Source: Sporobacter sp963677825 (GTDB lineage: Bacteria; Bacillota; Clostridia; Oscillospirales; Oscillospiraceae). Taken from it: 64,000 nt of DNA. Where the stretch lies: the NCBI GenBank assembly GCA_963677825.2, contig CAXXEF010000001.1:1302001-1366000 (forward strand). Direction: 5' to 3'. Positions 8,126-16,005 of the stretch are shown here, one piece after another. Made by a program: the position numbers and the translations under genes. The notes below the pieces were generated by a model that was not told the origin of the DNA, ran no database searches, and saw only the letters and a program-made list of their open reading frames with translations. How positions within the stretch are numbered: position 1 is the first letter of the stretch; every line of letters starts with the position of its first letter.

Positions 8126-10357
8126 TCAGGCGGACGTGTTCATCGCCGTCAACAGCCGCTCGGCGCTGCACGGCAGATCGAATACACGCACGCCGACCGC
8201 ATCATAAATGGCCCCGATGATTGCCGCCGTACCGGCGACAGACACCTGCTCCCCGACGCCGCGCGCGCCGAACGGGCCGCTGTCTTCTTCATCCTCGATC
8301 GGATAAATATCGATCTCCGGCATATCGGCAATCGTCGGCAGCAGATACGTCTGATAGTTTTTCGTAATGGGACGGCCGTTATCGTCTGAACGGAAGTCCT
8401 CCATCAATGCATAGCCCAAACTCATAACGGCACCACCCTCGCACTGGCCCTCGAATCCGAGCGGATTGATGATGGTACCGGCAGCGGGGACAATCTCCGT
8501 TTTGAGTACACGCGTTTGCCCCGTTAGGGTATTGACCTCAACGCCGACAATCTGGCTCAAGTGCGACTGGATATAGTGCAGGCCAAACTCAATCTGCACG
8601 TCGGTGTCCTGAAATTCACGCCGTGCGCTTTGGCGGCGCTGATCTGGTGCCAGCCGCGACGCAGCTTCCGCCCATGTTAAACCGTCAACGCCGTCGTCGC
8701 TGAATCGGAGCGAGTCAATCGGCTTGCCCAGCATGGCGGCAATTTCTTCGTGAAGCATTTTGATGGCGTCGATGATCGCCAGGCCGGAAATATACGTCAC
8801 GCGCGAGGCCGTAATCGGGCCGGAATCGGGTGTCAGGTTCGACGTGCCGTGCACGGAGCTGATTTTGTCCATCGGTATATGCGCAGCTTCCGCGGCAATG
8901 ATCTCCAGAGATGTTAAGCTGCCCTGACCCATATCCTCGTTGCTGAAATATAGACGCAGCTGCCCGTCTGTCGTCAGCTCAACGTCGCAGACGGATTCGT
9001 CCGGGTAACAGGCGTTTCCGAGACCGACGCCCTGCTGGCATCCGGCCAGGCCAACACCGCGTTTCAGCCACGGCTTCGACGCCCCGGCCTTGAATGCTTC
9101 TTTGTTCTGCCATAGCCAGGACTGTTCCAGCCGCTCCAGCGTATGGTCGGCGTACGCCCCGGGGCTCAGCAGCTGCTCATAGCTGTGGCGCATATCGCGT
9201 TTGAGCACGTTTTTACGCCGGAGCGCCAGGGTGTCCATCCCCAGCTTCTCGGCCAGCATGTCGATGGCATTTTCCACGGCAAAATTCATCTGATTGTTGC
9301 CGAAGCCGCGAAATGCGCTCGTGTAACAATTATTCGTGTACAGTGCATCGCCGGATATATCCGTATTCGGGTAATAGTAGAAGCCACAGGCACTTTCGAG
9401 CGCTAAGCTCAATATTGCGCCGACGTAGCTCGCGTACGGGCCACCGCGTGCCAGCGCGTAAACCTTGTTGGCTGTAAACGTCCCGTCGGCCGCCGCGGCC
9501 ATCTTGATGCGGACTTCAATCGGCACGCGTTTGGGGCTGATCAAATAGGAATCCTCGCGGCTGAGGACGATTTTCACCGGCCGGTTCACTGCCAGCGCGC
9601 AGACGGTTAAAATCCCCTGCAGCAGCAGGTCGTCCTTGCCGCCAAATCCGCCGCCGAGCGGATTGGAGTGTACGATGATTTTCTCAGCCGGCAGATTTAG
9701 TATCGTCTCGAGATCGCGCTGGACGCGCATGCCGTTTTGCGCGGCGTACCAAATCTCCACGCCGCCGTCAGCCGTCGGCCGCGCGACGCCGCCCTCTGTC
9801 TCGAGATACGCGTGCTCCTGATACGTCGTCGTGTAGACCTGCTCGACGACTGCCGCCGCATCGTTAAACGCAGCTTCAACGTCGCCGCTTTGGTATGCAT
9901 AATGTGCGATCAGATTGCCGTCGGGGTGAATCTGCGGCGCACCGTCCGCAATCGCGTCGCGTGCCGTCATGACGGCCGGCAGCGGCTCGTACGTGACCTT
10001 GACGGCACTGAGCGCGTCTTCAGCCTGTTTTTCCGTCTCGGCCAGAACAACGGCGACCGTGTCGCCGAGATACCGCGCGCGGTCGGCGCAGATGACAGGC
10101 TGATCCTGAACGACAAGACCGTGCGCGTTGACGCCCGGGACGTCCGCCGCCGTCACAACCTTAACGACGCCGGGCATTTTCTCCGCTTCGGATACGTCGA
10201 TATTCTTAATGATGGCATGCGCAGTATCGGGATGCAGCAGCTTGCCGTATAGCATCCCGTCGAGCGCGATGTCCCCCATGTATTTCGTCTGTCCTGTTGC
10301 TTTGCCTTTGCCGTCTGTGCGCGGAATGCGTTTGCCTACCCAAGTGAATTCAGACAT
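8126..10357 (-). CDS. Xanthine dehydrogenase-family molybdenum-binding subunit
   Basis: This 743-residue protein is the large Mo-molybdopterin subunit of a three-subunit hydroxylase. It has the a/b hammerhead start (RTDGKGKATGQTKYMGDIAL), the glycine-rich NPLGGGFGGKDD block near residue 235, the TSAFRGFGNNQ arginine motif, ALESACGFYY, and near the C-terminus GPFGARGVGEQ, whose Glu is the catalytic base. Such subunits hydroxylate purines or other N-heterocycles and aldehydes. Its FeS and FAD subunits are encoded divergently from 10702, an unusual split arrangement. Whether it uses xanthine is not settled by sequence; the purine importer and deaminase nearby support a purine. A Phe/Glu pattern for substrate binding could not be resolved by eye. 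Confidence 0.92.
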   Translation of the reverse strand: MSEFTWVGKRIPRTDGKGKATGQTKYMGDIALDGMLYGKLLHPDTAHAIIKNIDVSEAEKMPGVVKVVTAADVPGVNAHGLVVQDQPVICADRARYLGDTVAVVLAETEKQAEDALSAVKVTYEPLPAVMTARDAIADGAPQIHPDGNLIAHYAYQSGDVEAAFNDAAAVVEQVYTTTYQEHAYLETEGGVARPTADGGVEIWYAAQNGMRVQRDLETILNLPAEKIIVHSNPLGGGFGGKDDLLLQGILTVCALAVNRPVKIVLSREDSYLISPKRVPIEVRIKMAAAADGTFTANKVYALARGGPYASYVGAILSLALESACGFYYYPNTDISGDALYTNNCYTSAFRGFGNNQMNFAVENAIDMLAEKLGMDTLALRRKNVLKRDMRHSYEQLLSPGAYADHTLERLEQSWLWQNKEAFKAGASKPWLKRGVGLAGCQQGVGLGNACYPDESVCDVELTTDGQLRLYFSNEDMGQGSLTSLEIIAAEAAHIPMDKISSVHGTSNLTPDSGPITASRVTYISGLAIIDAIKMLHEEIAAMLGKPIDSLRFSDDGVDGLTWAEAASRLAPDQRRQSARREFQDTDVQIEFGLHYIQSHLSQIVGVEVNTLTGQTRVLKTEIVPAAGTIINPLGFEGQCEGGAVMSLGYALMEDFRSDDNGRPITKNYQTYLLPTIADMPEIDIYPIEDEEDSGPFGARGVGEQVSVAGTAAIIGAIYDAVGVRVFDLPCSAERLLTAMNTSA

Positions 10358-10455
10358 GTTCGTGCCTCCAAACTCAATCCGATCAGAATTCTGCGTCCGC
10401 GCCCCATTGCATCCGTCGCCGTGCTGACCTAAAAATTATTTTGTATTTGTCTATA

Positions 10456-10484
10456 ATCGTAGCATCGGGATTTAGCTATGTCAA
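10456..10484 (-). promoter_or_regulatory. Promoter for the Mo subunit gene
   Basis: On the minus strand, TTGACA (10484-10479) and TACGAT (10461-10456) are separated by 17 bases. Transcription would begin about 90 bases upstream of the ATG at 10357. Confidence 0.68.
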
Positions 10485-10526
10485 TGAACATTAAGTTAAA
10501 ACTTACAGATCACCAGCTATAACATC

Positions 10527-10555
10527 TTGACAAAACAGCATAATTGGCCTATGAT
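10527..10555 (+). promoter_or_regulatory. Promoter for the FeS/FAD/activator operon
   Basis: TTGACA (10527-10532) and TATGAT (10550-10555) are separated by 17 bases on the plus strand. It reads towards the FeS subunit gene at 10702. Confidence 0.74.
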
Positions 10556-10701
10556 TCAAGTAATTAAATAATTGTATCCCCGGCAACACACCTTAAAAAC
10601 TTTTTGTAAGCAACGGCGCTTGCAGGTTATAAGGATTGCCGGGTTCGTTGTTTCCAGACCTGTCTTGGCATCATAAATACGATAGAATTTAGGTGATCGG
10701 C

Positions 10702-11175
10702 ATGACAATTCAATTTACGCTGAACGACCTGCCCGTAACGGCAGACGTAGACGCCTCCGCGCGCCTGCTCGACGTACTGCGCGACACATTCAATCTCACG
10801 GGCACGAAAGAATCCTGCGGTCAGGGCGAATGCGGCGCTTGTACGATTCTATGTGACGGCGTCGCCGTCCACGCGTGCCTGCTGCCCGCCTTTCAGGCAC
10901 ACGGACATGAGATTGTGACCATTGAGGGCCTTGAGAAAAGCGGCGAGCTGGATGCTTTGCAGCAGTCGTTTCTAAACGCAGGTGCCATCCAGTGCGGCTA
11001 CTGCACACCAGGCATGATCATGGCCGCCAAGGCGCTGCTGCTGAAAAACCCGACACCGTCTGTTGCAGCGATCCGCGAAGCGATGGCCGGTAATCTTTGC
11101 CGCTGTACGGGGTACAAGAAAATTGAGGAGGCTGTCCAGATGGCCTCTGGCGACGGAGGGTGCGGCTCATGCTGA
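10702..11175 (+). CDS. Molybdenum hydroxylase FeS subunit (two 2Fe-2S clusters)
   Basis: This 157-residue small subunit has the plant-type ferredoxin cluster near residues 39-59 (ESCGQGECGACTILCDG) and the second, helical 2Fe-2S domain (AIQCGYCTPGMIMAAKALL, then NLCRCTGYKKIEEA). It passes electrons from the Mo site to FAD. The ATG at 10702 follows AGGTGATCGGC; a GTG three codons earlier overlaps that ribosome site and is less likely. It overlaps the FAD subunit gene by seven bases, so the pair should be translated together. The matching Mo subunit is the divergent gene at 8126-10357. Confidence 0.92.
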   Translation: MTIQFTLNDLPVTADVDASARLLDVLRDTFNLTGTKESCGQGECGACTILCDGVAVHACLLPAFQAHGHEIVTIEGLEKSGELDALQQSFLNAGAIQCGYCTPGMIMAAKALLLKNPTPSVAAIREAMAGNLCRCTGYKKIEEAVQMASGDGGCGSC

Positions 11176-12008
11176 ATTTTAAGCACGTTTACACACCCGG
11201 CAGTCTCCGCGAAGCATTGACGATGCTCCAAACACCGGACGTCCGGCCGATTGCTGCCGGAACCGATATTCTCCCCGCCGCGCGCGAAGGCGCACACGAC
11301 GGCATATCCCTACTGGATCTTATGCCGCTGCAGGGTGAACTGTCGGCCATCCGATTTGACGACGGCTGTCTCAGAATCGGCGCGCTGGCGACGCATACCG
11401 CTATAGCCGGCAGTGCCCTCGTTCGTGAAAAAGCGCCCGTATTAGCTGCTGCCTGCGGACAGATCGGCTCGGTTCAAATCCGCAACCGGGCGACGCTCGG
11501 CGGTAACGTCGTTCACGCCTCACCGGCGGCAGACAGCGTGCCCTTTCTCGTCGCAGCGGGCGCGTCGGTCGTGATGCAGACCTTGTCCGGCACGACCGAG
11601 CTGCCAATCGGTGATTTTCTCCTCGGCCCGCGCAAAACAGCGCTGCCTTCCGGCGCGCTTGTCACGGAGATCGTGATCCCGATCCCGGACGGCGGCTGGC
11701 AAGGCGTTTACTACAAGGTCGGCGGACGCACCGCGCTGACCATCGCGATTGTCTCCGTCGCGATGCTGCGCAGCGGCGACGACTGGCGCGTGGCATACGG
11801 CTCCATGAGCGCAAAAATCAACCGCTGCACGCCGGTGGAGCGCGTGCTTGCCGATAGCAGTACCCTTGATAAATCCGCAATTGACACCGTCGTCCGGCAG
11901 ACGCTCAAACCGATCAGTGACGTCCGCGCCGGCAGCGAGTACAGGCTGACGGTCGCGTCTAACCTGACATGGCTGGGTCATCAAGAGCTGGCGGGCACCG
12001 ATCAATGA
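11169..12008 (+). CDS. Molybdenum hydroxylase FAD-binding subunit
   Basis: This 279-residue protein is the medium (FAD) subunit of the xanthine dehydrogenase family. It carries the FAD contacts PIAAGTDILPAAREG near residues 30-44 and IRNRATLGGNVVHASPAADSVP near 103, followed by the CO-dehydrogenase-type flavoprotein C-terminal domain. It would take electrons from the FeS subunit and pass them to NAD+ or another acceptor. The ATG at 11169 follows GGAGGG with an eight-base gap; an upstream in-frame GTG at 11160 sits in that ribosome site. It overlaps both neighbours by a few bases, which marks a tightly coupled operon with the corrinoid activator. Confidence 0.92.
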   Translation: MLNFKHVYTPGSLREALTMLQTPDVRPIAAGTDILPAAREGAHDGISLLDLMPLQGELSAIRFDDGCLRIGALATHTAIAGSALVREKAPVLAAACGQIGSVQIRNRATLGGNVVHASPAADSVPFLVAAGASVVMQTLSGTTELPIGDFLLGPRKTALPSGALVTEIVIPIPDGGWQGVYYKVGGRTALTIAIVSVAMLRSGDDWRVAYGSMSAKINRCTPVERVLADSSTLDKSAIDTVVRQTLKPISDVRAGSEYRLTVASNLTWLGHQELAGTDQ

Positions 12009-13723
12009 CAACCACAACGTTAACTGTTCTGGGGCACGGGCAGGTCTTTGACCTGCGAAAAAACGAGAGCCTCTTAAGTGCCCTACGGCGGCAGGCGCCC
12101 GATTTGGCGCCGGTGTCGCCCTGCGGCGGCAAGCACACGTGCGGCAAATGCCGGATCATCGTTAAAAGCGGCGCCGTTTCCTCACCGACGGAAACCGAGC
12201 TGTCATTTTTATCGTCGCAAGAGCTGTCAGACGGCGTCCGCCTGGCGTGCTTTGTCACGCCTGCGCACCCACTGACGCCCGTGGTCGTCGAGCTTACGGA
12301 TGCGGGCGGGATGCATGAAATACTCGCTGGCGGGCTGCGGCCGAGCTTCAATTTTAATCCGTGCCTCACAAAAAAACGCGCTGAGATCATCCCTGCGGCG
12401 CAGGCTGATCAGCAAGAAGATACCGTGTTTTTTAGGGACGCGCCGATCACCGCTGTTCCGGCGTCGGAAGCCGGCGGATTATACGCTGTCGCTGTCGATA
12501 TCGGGACGACGACCATCGCCTGCGCCTTGCTGGACATGCAGACCGGCAAGCAACTGGGCCAAGCGGCGGACATCAACCCGCAAACAGTATACGGCTCAGA
12601 CGTTTTATCTCGTATTGAACACGCCATGCAACAACCGGACGGTGTTCAAGAGCTGCAATCACTCGTCGTCGGCTGTCTGAACCGATTGACCGCGCAGCTG
12701 GCCGATCAGGCCGGCATCGGTACGCGTGTGATTTACGCGTATGCCGTCGCGGCCAACACGACGATGCTGCACCTTTTACTGGGCGTCAATCCGCGCTCCC
12801 TGGCTATGGCGCCGTATACACCGGTATTTACAGACGAACGAATCGTCCGCACAGAGGACCTCAGCCTGCAAAATTGCTCGGCAGACGCCGTGTTATGCTG
12901 CCTGCCGTCCATATCGGCTTATATCGGTGCCGATATACTGGCCGGCATTGATATCAGTGCGATCGCCGGCGCGTCTGACACCGTGCTGTTCATCGACATC
13001 GGGACGAACGGGGAAATCGTTTTGTCACGGCGCGGGACGCTCAGCGCTTGTTCCTGCGCCGCCGGCCCGGCGCTTGAAGGGATGAACATCTCCTGCGGTA
13101 TGCGCGCCGCCGACGGTGCAATCGAGCAGGTGCAGACCGGCGAGCAGGGGTTTGCCGTCAAAACAATCGGCGACGCCGTACCGTCCGGCCTATGTGGCAG
13201 CGGCGTTCTGACAACAATGGCCGCGCTGCTGCGAGCCGGCGCGGTAGATCCGAGCGGACGCATCGCGGATCCTTTGCCGGATGCTTTTCAGGCGCACGTG
13301 CGTCCCAACGGGAAAACGCCGGCGTTCATTCTGTCCGGAGGATCATCGCCCGTCTCGTTTACGCAGGCAGATGTCCGTCAGGTGCAGTTAGCGAAGGGCG
13401 CAATTTTATCCGGCATTACAGCGCTTCTTACGCAGGCGGGGCTGACCACGAGCGACGTTGACCGGGTACTCATCGCCGGGCAGTTCGGCGCGCATTTGTC
13501 CGAGGAAAGCTTGCTGGATGTTGGCATCCTGCCAAAGGCATTTGAGGGCCGGATTCAATATGTCGGCAACACATCGCTGACCGGTGCCGAGCTGTTCCTA
13601 CTCGACTGCGCGTCCGGCGAGCGGATGCGCACCTTGTCCACAGATGTGTCCTATCTGGAGCTTTCGACATATCCCGGCTACACACGGCTGCTCATGGACT
13701 GCATGAAGTTCCCGTCTGACTAG
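12005..13723 (+). CDS. Reductive activator of corrinoid proteins (2Fe-2S plus ASKHA/DUF4445)
   Basis: This 572-residue protein begins with a ferredoxin-type 2Fe-2S domain (Cys40, Cys46 and Cys49 in CGGKHTCGKC, Cys82), followed by a linker and an actin-like ATPase core (VDIGTTTIACALLD, FIDIGTNGEIVLS, GNTSLTGAELFLLD) of the DUF4445/RACE type. RACE proteins use ATP and low-potential electrons to return inactive Co(II) corrinoid proteins to Co(I). The natural client is the corrinoid protein at 7185-7877. Its ATG overlaps the FAD subunit stop by four bases (ATGA), so a methyl-transfer accessory protein is translationally coupled to a molybdenum hydroxylase. Proteins of this family can also serve other corrinoid systems. 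Confidence 0.88.
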   Translation: MTTTTLTVLGHGQVFDLRKNESLLSALRRQAPDLAPVSPCGGKHTCGKCRIIVKSGAVSSPTETELSFLSSQELSDGVRLACFVTPAHPLTPVVVELTDAGGMHEILAGGLRPSFNFNPCLTKKRAEIIPAAQADQQEDTVFFRDAPITAVPASEAGGLYAVAVDIGTTTIACALLDMQTGKQLGQAADINPQTVYGSDVLSRIEHAMQQPDGVQELQSLVVGCLNRLTAQLADQAGIGTRVIYAYAVAANTTMLHLLLGVNPRSLAMAPYTPVFTDERIVRTEDLSLQNCSADAVLCCLPSISAYIGADILAGIDISAIAGASDTVLFIDIGTNGEIVLSRRGTLSACSCAAGPALEGMNISCGMRAADGAIEQVQTGEQGFAVKTIGDAVPSGLCGSGVLTTMAALLRAGAVDPSGRIADPLPDAFQAHVRPNGKTPAFILSGGSSPVSFTQADVRQVQLAKGAILSGITALLTQAGLTTSDVDRVLIAGQFGAHLSEESLLDVGILPKAFEGRIQYVGNTSLTGAELFLLDCASGERMRTLSTDVSYLELSTYPGYTRLLMDCMKFPSD

Positions 13724-13755
13724 CGTCATCAAAGCGCACTGTTAGAATGACGGAT

Positions 13756-13798
13756 AAAAACCCGCTGAAGATTACTATAAATCTTCAGCGGGTTTTTT
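13756..13798. terminator. Bidirectional terminator
   Basis: A 13-base perfect stem (CCCGCTGAAGATT with its complement, 13761-13792) is flanked by A-run and T-run, so it can end transcription from both sides: the activator operon on plus and the TetR gene on minus. Confidence 0.9.
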
Positions 13799-13837
13799 AC
13801 TTATATTCAATGTACCTTTTTCGTCAGAAGGCTTGAT

Positions 13838-14437
13838 TTAGCTGTTGAGCACACCAACAAAGAAAATGCTGGACATTTCATCGGCAATTTCATCAAACGT
13901 GCGCGACCCTTTCGGATCATACCAGCGCACAAACCACGTCGTCATCGAGAAAATCAAGAATGTTGCCGGTGTGTAGCTTTTCAGCTTCATATTCTCATGT
14001 TTTTCAAGGGCGATCAGTTGATTTTTAACAAGCGCAAAGGCTTCCCGCCGTTTTTGATAAATAGTCTCCCGCTGTTCTTCGTTGAGTCTGGTGTCTTCCC
14101 TGTTGAGAATAGTGATCTCCATCTTGTGCTTAATAACATGCCGAAGCAGATCTTTGATGATGCGCTCTAAGTTTGTCTTGGGATCATCGTCGGCCGAGAC
14201 GGCGTTTTTAATTGTTTCAACCATGTCGATAATGGACTGTTTTAGGATATAAAACAGGATGTCTTCTTTGTCAACGAAGAAATAATAAACCCCGGCGACG
14301 CTAAGACCTGCCGCTTTAGACAACTCTCTTATAGAAGAGTTGTCGTATCCATTCTTATAAAAAAGGATTGTTGCTTCCTCGATAATCTTCTCTTTACGAT
14401 CTACAACTATTTCCTTGCCGTCCTCTTTTTTACTCAT
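13838..14437 (-). CDS. TetR/AcrR-family transcriptional regulator
   Basis: This 199-residue protein has the N-terminal TetR helix-turn-helix (KIIEEATILFYKNGYDNSSI, then SKAAGLSVAGVYYFFVDKED, residues about 17-60) and an all-helical ligand-binding C-terminal half with a TetR_C-like WFVRWYDPKGSRTFDEIADE end. Members act as dimers that leave DNA when a small ligand binds. It sits at the border of the molybdenum/corrinoid module and the catabolic cluster, transcribed in the direction away from the cluster. Its own leader contains a perfect AACTGC-N4-GCAGTT palindrome at 14644-14659, a likely autoregulatory operator. The ligand is unknown; acyl-CoA-type regulators of this general form are common next to degradation genes. 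Confidence 0.9.
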   Translation of the reverse strand: MSKKEDGKEIVVDRKEKIIEEATILFYKNGYDNSSIRELSKAAGLSVAGVYYFFVDKEDILFYILKQSIIDMVETIKNAVSADDDPKTNLERIIKDLLRHVIKHKMEITILNREDTRLNEEQRETIYQKRREAFALVKNQLIALEKHENMKLKSYTPATFLIFSMTTWFVRWYDPKGSRTFDEIADEMSSIFFVGVLNS

Positions 14438-14643
14438 CTGGCGTCTCCTAAGGTAATCTGATTTGTGTTAAAAGTAACTGCTACGCAAAAATCATATTCG
14501 AAATTACAACGGCAGCCTGCCAAGCTGTTTCTTGCTATGCGTGTCATAACTTGCCGGACATCTGAACATAAGTTTAAGAAAACAGTTTGTTCAAGAAACG
14601 ACCAAATAGTGCCCTAACTGCAACGGATACCGCGTTTCTCTTT

Positions 14644-14659
14644 AACTGCAACGGCAGTT
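14644..14659. promoter_or_regulatory. Candidate TetR operator palindrome
   Basis: AACTGC-AACG-GCAGTT has perfect six-base arms around a four-base centre. It lies 11 bases downstream of the -10 box of the TetR promoter, where a bound dimer would block initiation. A second half-site copy lies at 14615-14626. Confidence 0.5.
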
Positions 14660-14669
14660 GGTACTATGC

Positions 14670-14698
14670 AGTATACATATTATAAATGGATTATGCAA
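14670..14698 (-). promoter_or_regulatory. Promoter of the TetR gene
   Basis: On the minus strand, TTGCAT (14698-14693) and TATACT (14675-14670) are 17 bases apart. The resulting leader to the ATG at 14437 is about 225 bases and contains the repeated operator-like elements. Confidence 0.6.
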
Positions 14699-14857
14699 GC
14701 GTCATCTCAATTTTGGTCCATGACATGGCGTGTGTATGATGTCCGTCCGCCGTATATACCCCACGAGATCGTTTTTGGCAGCATGTGCGATCTGGCTGCC
14801 CGATGAAACTGACTACTAATCACAGTGCGTATATTGGCCGCTCATAAGGCCATTCGT

Positions 14858-15805
14858 CTAAGTGACAATTTTGCACTTGATGCCATAGGATTCCACTATT
14901 TGCTTGATTGCCTGCAGCTTTTGCTCCGTAACATGAAGGTGACTCGACAGTGGATAAACGCGGTTCAAGCTTTCATATCGCGCTTGACCCAAATGATGCA
15001 GCGGCATGATGTCAACAGTGACTAACGACGGTAAGCTTTGCGCAAATTCACAGGTGGCGCGGATATTATCGTCCGCATCGTTGTAGCCTGTTATAACCGG
15101 CAGCCGTATGTAGATCGGGATATTGCGTTCTGACGCAGCCTTTGCATTTTTCAGTATCAGCTCATTTGATACGCCTGTTAGTTCAAAATGCTTTTGCGGG
15201 TCCATGTGCTTGATATCCCAAAGAAAAAAATCAATATCGCCAAGCAATGGCGCTGTATTTGTCCAGTCCCAATAACCGCAGGTGTCTACGCCGACGCTGA
15301 TCCCATTGGCTTTCAGCGTACGGAGCAAGCGGCCGGTATAATCCGGCTGTAAGAGCGGCTCTCCGCCGGACAGCGTTACCCCGCCGCCCGAGTGCTTATA
15401 AAACACTTCGTCCTTTTTTACTTCCGCCAGCACTTGTTCGACCGTCATAGCCTGACCTAGCCGTTTAATAGCGCCTGTATAACACACTTCAGCGCAGGCA
15501 CCGCAGACGTTACATAAAGACCGGTCGATTTCAACGATGCCTTGTTCCGCCTGTATCGCACCTGTTGGGCATACTGGAACGCAGTTATTACACTGAATAC
15601 ATTTAGACGGAAATAGTGCGATTTCCGGCTGCATTTTTTGCGATTCCGGTGTTGAGCACCATACGCATCGCAGCGGACAGCCCTTAAACTGTATAAGGGT
15701 TCGTATACCCGGCCCATTATGCGTCGTCATTCTGTGGACGTTCAGTACATAACGACTATCTGCCGGGGCCGTCTCGTTGACCGTATTTGTATCTGTTTCT
15801 GCCAT
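14858..15805 (-). CDS. Glycyl radical enzyme activating protein (radical SAM)
   Basis: This 315-residue protein carries the radical-SAM CX3CX2C motif in CPLRCVWC (Cys43, Cys47, Cys50) after GPGIRTLIQFKG. Two further 4Fe-4S ferredoxin motifs follow (CIQCNNCVPVCP and CNVCGACAEVCY), the insertion seen in activases of glycerol dehydratase, 4-hydroxyphenylacetate decarboxylase and benzylsuccinate synthase types but absent from PflA. It then has GGGVTLSGGEPLLQP. It normally takes hydrogen from the radical glycine of a partner enzyme. The ATG at 15805 follows GGTGTGGAA; a GTG six codons upstream is less likely. It follows a glycyl radical enzyme gene whose radical Gly is Ser, so its true client is in question. 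Confidence 0.92.
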   Translation of the reverse strand: MAETDTNTVNETAPADSRYVLNVHRMTTHNGPGIRTLIQFKGCPLRCVWCSTPESQKMQPEIALFPSKCIQCNNCVPVCPTGAIQAEQGIVEIDRSLCNVCGACAEVCYTGAIKRLGQAMTVEQVLAEVKKDEVFYKHSGGGVTLSGGEPLLQPDYTGRLLRTLKANGISVGVDTCGYWDWTNTAPLLGDIDFFLWDIKHMDPQKHFELTGVSNELILKNAKAASERNIPIYIRLPVITGYNDADDNIRATCEFAQSLPSLVTVDIMPLHHLGQARYESLNRVYPLSSHLHVTEQKLQAIKQIVESYGIKCKIVT

Positions 15806-15939
15806 TTCCACACCACAATACACGCCTGCAAATTGTATACCGTCATAGCGCCCGAGCGTTCCTTTTTATCGGCGATTTTCGGGAGATCACTGTATGCTAA
15901 GCAACAACCGCTTATCAGCTTGAAGTAAACAGGCGCACC

Positions 15940-15969
15940 GCATCCGGCCCTTGTTACAGGGCGGATGCA
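15940..15969. repeat. Intra-operon hairpin between glycyl radical enzyme and activase genes
   Basis: Arms GCATCC-(g)-GCCCT and AGGGC-GGATGC around a six-base loop form a stable stem without a U-tract, in a 200-base gap. It may set relative message levels of enzyme and activase. Confidence 0.5.
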
Positions 15970-16005
15970 GGCACGCTACTAACCAAATAATGATAATCTT
16001 TTACT

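Larger units (their letters stand above)
10358..10701. other. Divergent intergenic region, 344 bases, two promoters
   Basis: No gene is visible here. The stretch holds two face-away promoters whose -35 boxes lie about 43 bases apart: one for the Mo subunit (minus) and one for the FeS/FAD/activator operon (plus). The plus transcript would have a leader of about 140 bases. The inner segment is AT-rich, but I could not define a convincing palindrome as operator. Confidence 0.7.
14438..14857. other. Intergenic region, 420 bases, TetR promoter and operator-like repeats
   Basis: This stretch lies between the TetR gene start and the 3' end of the activase gene. It holds the TetR promoter (14670-14698), a 12-base direct repeat (taactgcaacgg at 14615-14626 and 14643-14654), a near copy at 14475-14485 (taactgctacg), and a perfect palindrome at 14644-14659. 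The part from 14700 to 14857 shows no gene and no clear terminator for the activase transcript. Confidence 0.6.
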
